Assembly: GCA_002375695.1 (NCBI GenBank)
Contig: DFMO01000011.1
Location: 186,001-250,000 of the forward strand
Reading direction: 5' to 3'
DNA length: 64,000 nt
Origin: Flavobacteriaceae bacterium UBA3591
Lineage (GTDB): Bacteria > Bacteroidota > Bacteroidia > Flavobacteriales > Flavobacteriaceae
Below, one piece after another: positions 23,270 through 31,836 of this stretch. The first letter of the stretch is position 1, and each line of letters starts with the position of its first letter. Below the pieces are notes generated by a model that saw nothing but the letters and a program-made list of their open reading frames with translations, was not told the origin of the DNA and searched no databases. The position numbers and the translations under genes are program-made.

Positions 23270-25042
23270 CTAATTAACTATTTGCATCTTTTTAAGTAGA
23301 AACGAAGCATTCATATTTTGGCAAATTCCAGGTTTAAATGTATAGTCGAAAAATAATTCGTCGTTTTCTATTTGCGCATCAAAAAAATAGTTTTTTACCT
23401 CGGGTAAATCGTTGGCTGCACTACACAAACTTAAGTCGTGGGTTGCAATTATTCCGGTTGAATTACTACCTACCAACTTTTCAACAAATTTACGCGAGCC
23501 AATGGCCTTATCAGTACTATTTGTACCTTTTAAAATTTCATCGAGAATAATGAAATACCGATCGCTTTTTATTGCATCTACGATAAATTTTAACCGTTTT
23601 AATTCACTAAAAAAGTATGATTCGTCATCGGTTAAACTATCGGTGGTACGCATACTTGTAATTAGTTTTATTGGGTTGTATTCGGCCTTTTCGGCACAAA
23701 CTGGCAGCCCAACATTCCCCATTAAAATTTGAAGCGAGACCGTTCTTAAAAATGTACTTTTCCCCGCCATATTTGCGCCCGTAACAATAAAAAACTCTTC
23801 CGAATTAATCTTAAAATCGTTGCGCACCATAGTAGCTTCTTTTAACAACGGATGCCCGGCACCTTTTACATTTAACACAGGCAAATTGTTGTTAATTTCG
23901 GGATAAACATAGTGTGGATGGTTAAACCTAAAATTTCCTAAACTGTTATAAGCGTCAAAAAAAGTAATACTGTTAAACCACGTAGGCACGTTATCGCTAT
24001 GTGTTTCTATCCAATTTTCAATATTACTGCAATGCCTAAGGTTACGAAGCGTAAACCCATTAATAATAGCGCCAAAAAGCATAATATTACCCTGTTCCAA
24101 AACATCGAGGTAACGGGCAAATTTCTTTAAAACTGCCGAAGTTTTTACGTCTGTTTGCAAAACTGCATTTCGCTTTTCAGCTAATATTTCGGTAGTAAAT
24201 TCTTCGTTTTCAATTTCTAAAATAAGTTTATAAAACTGTTCAAAAGTGCTTTGAATTTTAGAGGTGTGTTTAAGAAGGTTATTCACTTTTTTTTGAAATA
24301 TTCCAATAATGATAATTCCTAAAACAAACCATGCGGCTGTAAAATAACCCGACAGAATCCCCAAATAATTTAAGACTATTAAAGAAGTCGAAACTATTGT
24401 AAATACTATCGATAGCGGTTTAATCCATTTTGGCATAAACGGCACGTAATTTTTTAACCAACTACTAACTTCGGCTGCAGAACTTTCGGTTTTTACTAAC
24501 GATGCAATTGCCGAGAACCGTTGTCGCCAATGGGGTTTTGAGGCTAATTCGGCAATGGCTTTTTGTTTTTTTTCAATGCCATTTATTTCGTTTTCAGTAA
24601 AAATTGACGCCAAATAATCGGCGCCACTTTCTAGACCCGTTCGGTTTATATATTGATAGAGTGAGCCGCGACCAAATAAGTCTATATCCAAACTATAAAA
24701 ATGTGATGGGTCTTTGTATTTTTCGCCATCGGGTAAATGATGAAATACCCTATTTAAAACTTCAATTTCGGTTTCACTTTCTGCAATTAATGCTTTTTTT
24801 AAATCGCGATTATACTGCAAATTACTGTGTTTTGTAACAAGGTAAATAAAAGCTATAATTGCCAAAGCTACAATGGCGAATACAGCTCGAGCATTTCCGA
24901 AGAAATAATAAACCCCAAAGCACGCCAATAAAAAAACGGCCAGTCGGATGGTGCTGGAAATAGCCAATTTCTTTTTTAACGCCTGTAAATATTGCGTGTG
25001 TACTTTAATTTGTTGTTTATAATAATCTATTGGTTTGCTCAT
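23270..25042 (-). CDS. Membrane-anchored MutS-like ATPase
   Basis: 590 residues. Two membrane segments near 30-70 and two more near 207-250, then a MutS core and ATPase: Walker A TGANMAGKSTFLRT (residues 421-434), signature DDESYFFSELKRLK, Walker B FIILDEILKGTNSTD (498-512) and an ATHD switch. It lacks the MutS N-terminal mismatch domain (no FxE) and the Smr domain of MutS2. Such MutS-related proteins are common in Bacteroidota but their role is unknown; membrane placement argues against classical mismatch repair. Downstream of the MmcQ gene by 53 nt. Confidence 0.85.
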   Translation of the reverse strand: MSKPIDYYKQQIKVHTQYLQALKKKLAISSTIRLAVFLLACFGVYYFFGNARAVFAIVALAIIAFIYLVTKHSNLQYNRDLKKALIAESETEIEVLNRVFHHLPDGEKYKDPSHFYSLDIDLFGRGSLYQYINRTGLESGADYLASIFTENEINGIEKKQKAIAELASKPHWRQRFSAIASLVKTESSAAEVSSWLKNYVPFMPKWIKPLSIVFTIVSTSLIVLNYLGILSGYFTAAWFVLGIIIIGIFQKKVNNLLKHTSKIQSTFEQFYKLILEIENEEFTTEILAEKRNAVLQTDVKTSAVLKKFARYLDVLEQGNIMLFGAIINGFTLRNLRHCSNIENWIETHSDNVPTWFNSITFFDAYNSLGNFRFNHPHYVYPEINNNLPVLNVKGAGHPLLKEATMVRNDFKINSEEFFIVTGANMAGKSTFLRTVSLQILMGNVGLPVCAEKAEYNPIKLITSMRTTDSLTDDESYFFSELKRLKFIVDAIKSDRYFIILDEILKGTNSTDKAIGSRKFVEKLVGSNSTGIIATHDLSLCSAANDLPEVKNYFFDAQIENDELFFDYTFKPGICQNMNASFLLKKMQIVN

Positions 25043-25095
25043 TATTTTGGTGTTAAAACACGGCGAGTTTCTATGTCGCTATCGTTTTTGTGATT

Positions 25096-25455
25096 TTATA
25101 AATTGTGAAGGTCTGATTGTAGTTTTTTAGTTAGGCTTTTAACTACCAAATTATACGAATGGTCAATTAAATCTACAATTAATTTGTTTGGCAAATTAGA
25201 CTCGAGGGCTACGGTATTCCAGTGTTTTTTATTCATATGATAGCCCGGAATAATTAGGCTGTCGTATTCTTCGCGAAGATCGATTGCCCAATCGGGGTCG
25301 CACTTTAAATTGACAGTTAAAGGGTGTTTTTCTAACCCTACAAGAACGAACATTTTACCCATTACCTTAAAAACAAGCGTACTTTCGTCAAAAGGAAAAG
25401 ATTCGGTAACTCCTTTTTTTGAAATACAATATTCTCTAAATTCTTCTATATTCAT
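25096..25455 (-). CDS. MmcQ/YjbR family protein
   Basis: 119 residues, family length. Seen: MNIEEFREYCISKKGVTESFPFDESTLVFKV-type N terminus and the C-terminal GYHMNKKHWNTVALES and LIDHSYNLVVKSL, which define MmcQ/YjbR (CyaY-like double-wing fold, often described as DNA-binding). The precise role is unknown. It sits between the transglutaminase-like gene (37 nt upstream) and the MutS-like gene on the same strand. Confidence 0.88.
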   Translation of the reverse strand: MNIEEFREYCISKKGVTESFPFDESTLVFKVMGKMFVLVGLEKHPLTVNLKCDPDWAIDLREEYDSLIIPGYHMNKKHWNTVALESNLPNKLIVDLIDHSYNLVVKSLTKKLQSDLHNL

Positions 25456-25492
25456 CCCGTAAAATCTCCAGTGTTGACAATGGTTTTTGGTC

Positions 25493-26422
25493 TTAATTTA
25501 TTCTGTATCCCAAAGCGGGTTTGCCATCAAAATAAATAAGTAATTGTTTTGCTTTTTCGGCTAAAGGCACGTTAAACTTTATTCTGTTTTCATCTCTAAA
25601 AACATCTTTAATTTCAATGGTTAAATCGCCATATGAATAGGAAACCTGAGCCGGATTTACATTTTTTATTGAAAAAATAATTTCGTCAAAATACGCATCG
25701 GAATATATTAAACCATTCGCTGGTGATTCAATATCGTTAATTAGCAAATCTCTTTCAATAACCAACGGTTGTTCCGCAAACTGTTCTTTTGTAAAACCAT
25801 CACCCAAAAAGCTATCTTCTGCCATGTCTGGAAAGTGTGTTTTTATAAGCAACTCGGGCGGCGTTTTATAATAAAAATAAGAAGGTTCTTTAATAAATGT
25901 TCCATTATATTTTCCTGCTCCCCAGGTGGTATCAAACAAATAAGGCTTGCCATCGATATAAGTAACATTCCACATATGAATGCGTTTAAACGGCCGACCA
26001 ATATCTGAAAAATTAGATTTTATATCGCCTCGAACCAAGTAGTTTTTAATGCCTTGCAATTCGCAAAGTCGTTCAAACAACATGGCGTAACCTTCGCAAA
26101 CAGCCCGACCCGTTTTTAAAGTGCGTTTAATTATTTTATGCCGAAGTTTTTCGTCTTTTTCATTGCGCTCGCGGTAGTTAGAAAATTTATAATCAAACTT
26201 TTTATACTCTTCGGGATCGTAGGCTACGTTTTGAATAATCCAAGTATAAATTGCGCGTACTTTATCTTCTTCGGTATTAAAATCGCGTGCAATAAATTTT
26301 GCGAGCTTTTCTGGGCTGTCAAAAGTATTTGGGTACATAGTAAGCACCGCATCGACTCTTTCATAGTTTTGTGCAAAAACTGAAATACTAAAAAGAATAA
26401 AAAATGGGGCTATAAATTTCAT
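25493..26422 (-). CDS. Secreted transglutaminase-like (papain-fold) protein
   Basis: 309 residues. Signal peptide MKFIAPFFILFSISVFAQ. Transglutaminase core with Cys in GRAVCEGYAMLF (near 111), His in RIHMWNVTYIDGKPY (near 152) and Asp in LFDTTWGAG, so a complete Cys-His-Asp triad. The YTWIIQNVAYD before it is typical of bacterial transglutaminase-like proteases. The C-terminal 100 residues are beta-rich. Start overlaps the stop of the upstream DUF4230 gene (ATGA). Probably periplasmic or surface; substrate unknown. Confidence 0.88.
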   Translation of the reverse strand: MKFIAPFFILFSISVFAQNYERVDAVLTMYPNTFDSPEKLAKFIARDFNTEEDKVRAIYTWIIQNVAYDPEEYKKFDYKFSNYRERNEKDEKLRHKIIKRTLKTGRAVCEGYAMLFERLCELQGIKNYLVRGDIKSNFSDIGRPFKRIHMWNVTYIDGKPYLFDTTWGAGKYNGTFIKEPSYFYYKTPPELLIKTHFPDMAEDSFLGDGFTKEQFAEQPLVIERDLLINDIESPANGLIYSDAYFDEIIFSIKNVNPAQVSYSYGDLTIEIKDVFRDENRIKFNVPLAEKAKQLLIYFDGKPALGYRIN

Positions 26423-27036
26423 TTTTGGGGATCAAGTTTTGCAGGGCCGCCATCAACTTTTAAGGCGGTATAATCGAGTTTCCAATTAATAGTTTCAACT
26501 AATTTTTCCATCAATTGAATAGTTTCCAAAGCTTGATTAGACGCTTCATTAAACAATCCACTTTCGGGAATTTTATCTACAATATGCTTTTTGGCTTCTT
26601 TGTTAATATTAGTCAAATCGGTTGCAGTAAATGGGTTTGCCCATCCTTCTTTTTTGTCGTAATATTTAAAATCGGTTTCAATTGTAAGTAATTCGGGTTG
26701 CGGAAAATTCGTTAAAATAATGGTTCTATTATCTGTATCGGCCTCCATTTTTACCTTGGTAAGATCAAACCCTATATGCGCTTTCGCATCAATTAAAACC
26801 AAAGCTTTCTTTTTTCCTAAAAGCAAGTTTATCCATTTATCTTTTACGTTTTCGTAATAGAAAATTTCAGAAAAATCACCTTCAACTGTTATAAATTTAC
26901 AGACACTCCTAATTTTTTCCATTAAAACAACCGATTGGGTATCTACTTTTTCCTTTCGGCTACTTCCGTTAAAACGAGCAAAAACGAAATAAGCAACAAT
27001 GGCACCAACCGCCAATCCTATAAATAAATATTCCAT
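26419..27036 (-). CDS. DUF4230 membrane-anchored protein
   Basis: 205 residues. One N-terminal membrane segment (MEYLFIGLAVGAIVAYFVF) and an extracytoplasmic DUF4230 domain: VCKFITVEGDFSEIFYYEN, then KKALVLIDAKAHIGFDL and IILTNFPQPELL. No signal cleavage site, so it is anchored. The family is of unknown function. Its stop overlaps the start of the transglutaminase-like gene by 4 nt, and it lies 59 nt after the cyclase-like gene. Confidence 0.87.
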   Translation of the reverse strand: MEYLFIGLAVGAIVAYFVFARFNGSSRKEKVDTQSVVLMEKIRSVCKFITVEGDFSEIFYYENVKDKWINLLLGKKKALVLIDAKAHIGFDLTKVKMEADTDNRTIILTNFPQPELLTIETDFKYYDKKEGWANPFTATDLTNINKEAKKHIVDKIPESGLFNEASNQALETIQLMEKLVETINWKLDYTALKVDGGPAKLDPQK

Positions 27037-27095
27037 GGCGCAAAGATACGAAAAAGGACATGCTACATTGAGAAATTTAATAGCCGTACAAACTA

Positions 27096-27851
27096 TTAAA
27101 AACTAGATTCAATTTTATAAAGTATTGGTTTGCTGGGTGCGGCATCGTTGTGGAATGACGCTATTTGAAGATTGAGCAAATAACTGCCGTCTTTTACTGT
27201 ATTTGGCACAAAAATTAACTCGGTAATTGTTGCGTCTTTTCGAGGGTTTCTGGGGTAATTCCAAAAAGCCTTATGTGCCAAAAGTTTCCCGTCGTCTTCT
27301 TCTTTATCTACCGATGGCAAATCAATCAACAAATGTTTAACGCCCATTTTGCGTAAAAACAAAGCCGCCTTTTCGTGTAAAAATGGCCAATTAGTATTAG
27401 ACCAATGTTTTGATTTTTTTGAAGTAGAATTACGAAGCGTTCTAATTATAATAGCTTCGGGAGTTTTTCCATTTAAACTTGCTGCTATTTGTTCTTCTGA
27501 AATAATTTGGTCTTCTTCATGTTTTTTAGGCGTAACCGAAATTACTTCAGCTAAAAAAAAGAAGGTTTTTAAGCTTTCATTTACCGAATAAAACGTTTCC
27601 GAAATATGCCCGAAACACTCGGTATGCGTGCCATGCGCATGCGGATTAAAAAAAACATTGTTAAAATTTACCGAACCTCCCTTTGAAACCTTCCCTACCC
27701 AATCGCCCATTTTTACAGGCGCTATAACGGGTTTGTCTTGATACCACGCCAGTGGGTTTTGGTGTGTAGCCTGCAACGGAATAGAAATATCCAAAGGTTT
27801 TTGAAAATCCACAACTACCGATTTGTGGCTAAGCTGAATAGTAGTTTTCAT
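27096..27851 (-). CDS. Cyclase family (kynurenine-formamidase-like) protein
   Basis: 251 residues from the ATG at 27851; a TTG two codons upstream (27857) is less likely. The signature HAHGTHTECFGHI matches the metal-binding HxGTHxD motif of the cyclase/KynB superfamily, with Glu in place of the usual Asp. Also seen: AIIIRTLRNSTSKKSKHWSNTN and a substrate-loop LLIDLPSVDKEEDDGKL. The reaction could be hydrolysis of an N-formyl or cyclic amide, but no tryptophan-degradation genes are nearby. It follows hemW by 48 nt. Confidence 0.82.
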   Translation of the reverse strand: MKTTIQLSHKSVVVDFQKPLDISIPLQATHQNPLAWYQDKPVIAPVKMGDWVGKVSKGGSVNFNNVFFNPHAHGTHTECFGHISETFYSVNESLKTFFFLAEVISVTPKKHEEDQIISEEQIAASLNGKTPEAIIIRTLRNSTSKKSKHWSNTNWPFLHEKAALFLRKMGVKHLLIDLPSVDKEEDDGKLLAHKAFWNYPRNPRKDATITELIFVPNTVKDGSYLLNLQIASFHNDAAPSKPILYKIESSF

Positions 27852-27899
27852 TGGCAAATTTTGAAAAATAAAGATACAATAATCGCAAACTTTTGGACG

Positions 27900-29075
27900 C
27901 TAAACGTAAAACAAATCGCTTGCAATGCCATCACTTAAAAATTTTCCTTTTTTTGAAACTTTTAAACTGTGAAACTCGTTAATTAAAAGTTCGTTTTCAA
28001 TATGCGATTTTGTTTGCCTCAATAAATATTTTAAGAACTTTTCGCCAAAATCATCTTCCACTTTTTTTAGCGAAACACCTTTCATGGTTCGCAAACCTGT
28101 CATGATATATTCGTTGTATTTGTCTTTAACAGTTAGCTTTTCAACTTCTAAAGGCAAAATACCCGCTTCAATAGATTTTATATATTTTGTGTTGTTCGCC
28201 ACATTCCAACTACGTGAATTACCGTCGTAACCGTGCGCCGAAGGACCAATACCCAAATAAGGTTTTCCTTCCCAATAAGCTGTGTTATTTTTAGAGTGAA
28301 ATCCGGGTTTACCAAAATTTGAAAACTCATAATTTACGAGACCAGCTTTTTCGGTTTCAGTTAATAATATTTCGTAATGTTGCTTTGCATTCTCTTCGTC
28401 CACTGGTGGCACAAGCCCCTTTTCAATAAACTTTTTTAAAGCAGTTTTAGGTTCTACAGTAAGCGCATAACACGACAAATGGGGCACATTTAAATTTAAT
28501 GCAATTTCAAGATTTTTTTTCCAACGTTGGGGTGTCATTTTTGGAATACCGTAAATTAAATCGATACTAATATTATCAAAATATCGTTTAGCTTCATTTA
28601 TACATTGCAAAGCTTCGGTGGCATTATGAGCGCGATTCATTAGTTTTAAATCTTCTTCAAAAAAAGATTGAACCCCTATGCTTAAACGGTTTATTTCACT
28701 CTTGTGTAACTGAATTAACACCTCTTTTGTTAAATCATCGGGGTTGGCTTCCAGCGTAATTTCGGCGATTTTAGCTACGCGATAATTTTTATTAATGGTG
28801 GTGAAAATTTGTTGTAATTCGTCAAAAGAAAGTAAACTTGGCGTGCCGCCACCAAAATAAATTGTTTCAATTTCGCCCGTTAATTCATCTTTTCTAAGCG
28901 TTAATTCTTTGCATAGCGCATTTACCAATTCAGTCTTTTTTTTCAAAGAAGTTGAAAAGTGAAAATCGCAATAGTGGCACGCTTGTTTGCAAAAAGGAAT
29001 ATGAATATATAACCCGCCACCCACATTTGTGGAAGCGTTTTTAGTTTCGGTATTTTGACTATTATTATTTTCCAA
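27900..29075 (-). CDS. hemW: Heme chaperone HemW (radical SAM, HemN-like)
   Basis: 391 residues from a TTG start at 29075; no in-frame ATG precedes the first conserved block. Cluster motif CKQACHYCDFHF with preceding YIHIPFC is typical of HemW, which carries heme rather than oxidising coproporphyrinogen. GGGTPSLL (SAM binding) and ESF-like GVQSFFEEDLKLMNRAH follow, then the HemN C-terminal helical domain. The YCDFHF version, without the fourth Cys of HemN, favours HemW over true oxygen-independent coproporphyrinogen oxidase. Head of a run of minus-strand genes down to 22283. Confidence 0.9.
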   Translation of the reverse strand: MENNNSQNTETKNASTNVGGGLYIHIPFCKQACHYCDFHFSTSLKKKTELVNALCKELTLRKDELTGEIETIYFGGGTPSLLSFDELQQIFTTINKNYRVAKIAEITLEANPDDLTKEVLIQLHKSEINRLSIGVQSFFEEDLKLMNRAHNATEALQCINEAKRYFDNISIDLIYGIPKMTPQRWKKNLEIALNLNVPHLSCYALTVEPKTALKKFIEKGLVPPVDEENAKQHYEILLTETEKAGLVNYEFSNFGKPGFHSKNNTAYWEGKPYLGIGPSAHGYDGNSRSWNVANNTKYIKSIEAGILPLEVEKLTVKDKYNEYIMTGLRTMKGVSLKKVEDDFGEKFLKYLLRQTKSHIENELLINEFHSLKVSKKGKFLSDGIASDLFYV

Positions 29076-29212
29076 AGTTGCTACCTGTGTTGAGAATCTT
29101 TCAACTTTAAAACTTTAAATGATTCTTATGCCTCAAAATTAGTTATTATTTTTACCGAAATGAGTTATCTTAATTTGAAATTCTAGTTTCTTTTAAAAGA
29201 AAAGTTAAGCCA

Positions 29213-30271
29213 ATGCGTCGTTATATTATTTTACTTTTTTTATGTATCCCTTTATTTTCTACGGGACAAACTAACAAAGATACTCTGGTAGTTGGATACG
29301 CCGGCTCGGTTCCTTTTGTAGTTTCAGATAAAGAGGAAGAGGGAATTGTTTTTGAAATTTGGAAAGAAATTGCTTTTGAACTCAATTTAAAATATAATTT
29401 TCAGGAGTTTTCTTCGGTTGAAGCTGGAATTGAAGCCGCCAAAAATAATGAAATCGACATTCTCCTGGGGCCAACCACTATAAATGAAGAACGCGCCGCC
29501 GAAGTGCTTTTTTCACAACCCTATTACAACACCGAAATGGCCATCTTAGCCCCAGTACAAAAACTTACATTTTTTGAAAAAATAAGTCCGTTGTTTTCAA
29601 AAACATTTTTGTTTGCGGTCTTAGGATTGCTATTAATTCTTACTGTAGTAGGATTTATATTTTGGCTCGTAGAGGGCCGCAAGTATAAGGACGATTACGG
29701 CAACCACGTTTACCAAGGTATTGGCTCGGGTATTTGGCTTGCTATTGTAACAATGACTACCGTTGGTTACGGCGACTACTCGCCGCGTACGCCTGGCGGC
29801 CGGATTGTCATGGGTGCTTGGATGATAATCTCCTTAATTTTAGCTACAACTTTTGTTGCTGGAATTGCCACTACGCTTTCATTAACCGTGCGAGAGGACA
29901 AAACAATTACGAGTATGCAACAATTAGAAAATAAAAAAGTTGCTGTCCCCTATTACACAAAAATTAAAGAAAGAGTGCGTAATGTAGCAGGACAACCCAT
30001 AGCGGTACAAACCGTTTCGGAAGGATATAATATGCTTTTAAACAAAGAAGTGGATGCTTTAATTTATGACGAAATACCCTTAGAATATATTTTTGCTGCT
30101 ACCGAAAAAGAAGATTATGTTTTGAGCAAAAAGGAAATTGAACCGCAATATTACGGTTTTGTATTTCCGATAGGTAGTAATTTAAAACGTAAGATAGATT
30201 TAGAAATAATTCATTTACAAGACACCAAAAAAATACAACACATTGTAGAAGATTGGATCTCTAGATATTAG
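29213..30271 (+). CDS. GluR0-type ionotropic glutamate-receptor-like potassium channel
   Basis: 352 residues. Signal peptide (MRRYIILLFLCIPLFSTG). First half of an SBP_bac_3 ligand-binding domain (20-112) with NEERAAEVLFSQPYY: Arg94 aligns with the ligand-carboxylate-binding Arg of glutamate receptors. First membrane segment about 131-153, pore loop with MTTVGYGD (181-188, the K+ channel selectivity filter), second membrane segment about 197-222, then the second half of the binding domain (225-345) with VDALIYDEIPLEY (Asp286). This is the S1-M1-P-M2-S2 architecture of cyanobacterial GluR0. Predicted to gate K+ by an amino acid-like ligand in the periplasm. Confidence 0.9.
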   Translation: MRRYIILLFLCIPLFSTGQTNKDTLVVGYAGSVPFVVSDKEEEGIVFEIWKEIAFELNLKYNFQEFSSVEAGIEAAKNNEIDILLGPTTINEERAAEVLFSQPYYNTEMAILAPVQKLTFFEKISPLFSKTFLFAVLGLLLILTVVGFIFWLVEGRKYKDDYGNHVYQGIGSGIWLAIVTMTTVGYGDYSPRTPGGRIVMGAWMIISLILATTFVAGIATTLSLTVREDKTITSMQQLENKKVAVPYYTKIKERVRNVAGQPIAVQTVSEGYNMLLNKEVDALIYDEIPLEYIFAATEKEDYVLSKKEIEPQYYGFVFPIGSNLKRKIDLEIIHLQDTKKIQHIVEDWISRY

Positions 30272-30278
30272 CACGCTA

Positions 30279-30836
30279 CTATTTAACCCGATCCTTATTT
30301 TGCTGAACAAACGCTGCCCAGCCCGTGTAGCTTTTACCCACATCTACTTTTCCTAAATTGTAAAAATGACAGACAGCAGCCGCTAAACCGTCGGTGCTAT
30401 CGAGGTTTTTGGGCAATTCTTTTAAGCTCAGCATACTCTGTAGCATTTTTGCTACCTGTTCTTTACTTGCGTTTCCATTGCCCGTAATTGCCATTTTAAT
30501 TTTTTTGGGCGAGTATTCGGTAATGGGAATTTCCCTTGAAAGTCCGGCCGCCATGGCCACCCCTTGTGCCCTCCCCAGTTTTAACATGGACTGAACGTTT
30601 TTACCAAAAAAGGGTGCTTCAATTGCAATTTCGTCTGGACTGTAGGTGTCTATTAACTCAATTGTACGTTCAAAAATAAGCTTCAATTTTAAGTAATGAT
30701 CATCGTATTTTTTTAAGTGTAATTCGTTAAGCTGAATAAAATGCATTTGTTTACCCACAACCTTTATTAGACCAAAGCCCATAATAGTAGTTCCTGGATC
30801 AATACCTAAAATTATTTTTTCAGTTTTGTTATTCAT
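30279..30836 (-). CDS. ruvC: Holliday junction resolvase RuvC
   Basis: 185 residues. Dimeric nuclease that cuts Holliday junctions made by RuvAB. Acidic catalytic residues seen in GIDPGTTIMGFG (Asp13), EIAIEAPFFG (Glu near 72), and STDGLAAAVCHFY (Asp near 146). The Phe/Lys-rich GKNVQSMLKLGRAQGVA is the family's junction-binding helix. Slightly longer than E. coli RuvC. It diverges from the flippase-like gene and converges on the GluR0 gene (7 nt gap). Confidence 0.95.
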   Translation of the reverse strand: MNNKTEKIILGIDPGTTIMGFGLIKVVGKQMHFIQLNELHLKKYDDHYLKLKLIFERTIELIDTYSPDEIAIEAPFFGKNVQSMLKLGRAQGVAMAAGLSREIPITEYSPKKIKMAITGNGNASKEQVAKMLQSMLSLKELPKNLDSTDGLAAAVCHFYNLGKVDVGKSYTGWAAFVQQNKDRVK

Positions 30837-30879
30837 TCAATTAATATGTTGCTTTTGCCGGAATTAGTATTTTAGCACG

Positions 30880-31836
30880 ATGATTGTCGAAGCACACAAA
30901 TCTAAACAATATCTACTTGCCATTGCCAAAGTTTTGTTGCTCGTTATAACATTTGGCTATATTTTCTACAAACTAAAAAGTGATACAAAGCTCGATTTTG
31001 ACAGTTTTATACATTCAATTATCACAAAAGGAGTTTTTTCAATTTACGTGTTTATTTTCCTTTTAATCCTCGCCGCCGCAAATTGGTTTTTTGAAATTTT
31101 AAAGTGGAAAACACTGGTTGCTACAATTACAAAAATCAATTTTAAAACTGCGCAAAAGCAGGCTTTAGCATCCTTAACGGTTTCATTAGCCACCCCAAAC
31201 CGCATTGGTGAATACGGTGCAAAAGCACTTTTTTTTAAACCTGAAAATCATAAAAAAGTACTGCTGTTAAATTTTTTTTCGGGGACAATACAAATGCTTG
31301 TCACCGTGGGGTTTGGCTCCTTTGGAATATTTTACTTGTTGCAAAATTTCGAAATAAATTATTCGGCAGTCGGTGTAATTTCTCTCTTTACAATAATAGC
31401 GTTAGTTATAATAATTGGCTATTATTTTAAAGAAAAAGAACTGTTTTTTAAAGGTTTCTCACTCCAAAAAATCTATAATTTTCTTAAAGACATCTCTTTA
31501 AATATAAAACTGAAAACGGTCATATTTTCAATATTTCGATATCTTATTTTTAGCAGTATGTTTTATGTATTACTACTGTTTTTTGGAGCGAAAATTTCAG
31601 TCATTGAAGCATTGCCAATAATTTTTGCAATGTATTTACTGGTTTCTATTTTCCCTACGTTTTTTATGTTTGATGTAGTTATACGCGGTGGTGTGGCGGT
31701 TTGGCTCTTTTCATTGGTAGAAATTCCGGAACTTATTATATTATCTACAGTGTTAGCCATGTGGATATTAAATTTTGTTTTGCCAGCAATTATAGGTAGT
31801 TTTTACGTGCTTACCTTCCAACCCGCAACCCGATGA
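30880..31836 (+). CDS. Flippase-like / LPG synthase TM-family membrane protein (UPF0104)
   Basis: 318 residues, about eight membrane segments. ANWFFEILKWKTLV, SLTVSLATPNRIGEYGAKAL and FFSGTIQMLVTVGFGSFG match the lysylphosphatidylglycerol synthetase TM region/UPF0104 family, which includes proteins proposed to move lipid-linked or glycolipid intermediates. The ATGA overlap with the following GT2 gene is strong evidence that the two act together on a glycolipid or polyprenyl substrate. Confidence 0.85.
   Translation: MIVEAHKSKQYLLAIAKVLLLVITFGYIFYKLKSDTKLDFDSFIHSIITKGVFSIYVFIFLLILAAANWFFEILKWKTLVATITKINFKTAQKQALASLTVSLATPNRIGEYGAKALFFKPENHKKVLLLNFFSGTIQMLVTVGFGSFGIFYLLQNFEINYSAVGVISLFTIIALVIIIGYYFKEKELFFKGFSLQKIYNFLKDISLNIKLKTVIFSIFRYLIFSSMFYVLLLFFGAKISVIEALPIIFAMYLLVSIFPTFFMFDVVIRGGVAVWLFSLVEIPELIILSTVLAMWILNFVLPAIIGSFYVLTFQPATR

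Noticed and set aside
23270..25042. MutS2 (Smr-domain) assignment
   Set aside because: No Smr domain at the C terminus and four membrane segments are present.
27900..29075. HemN (coproporphyrinogen dehydrogenase) assignment
   Set aside because: The motif is CxxxCxYCDF without the further Cys of HemN, typical of HemW.
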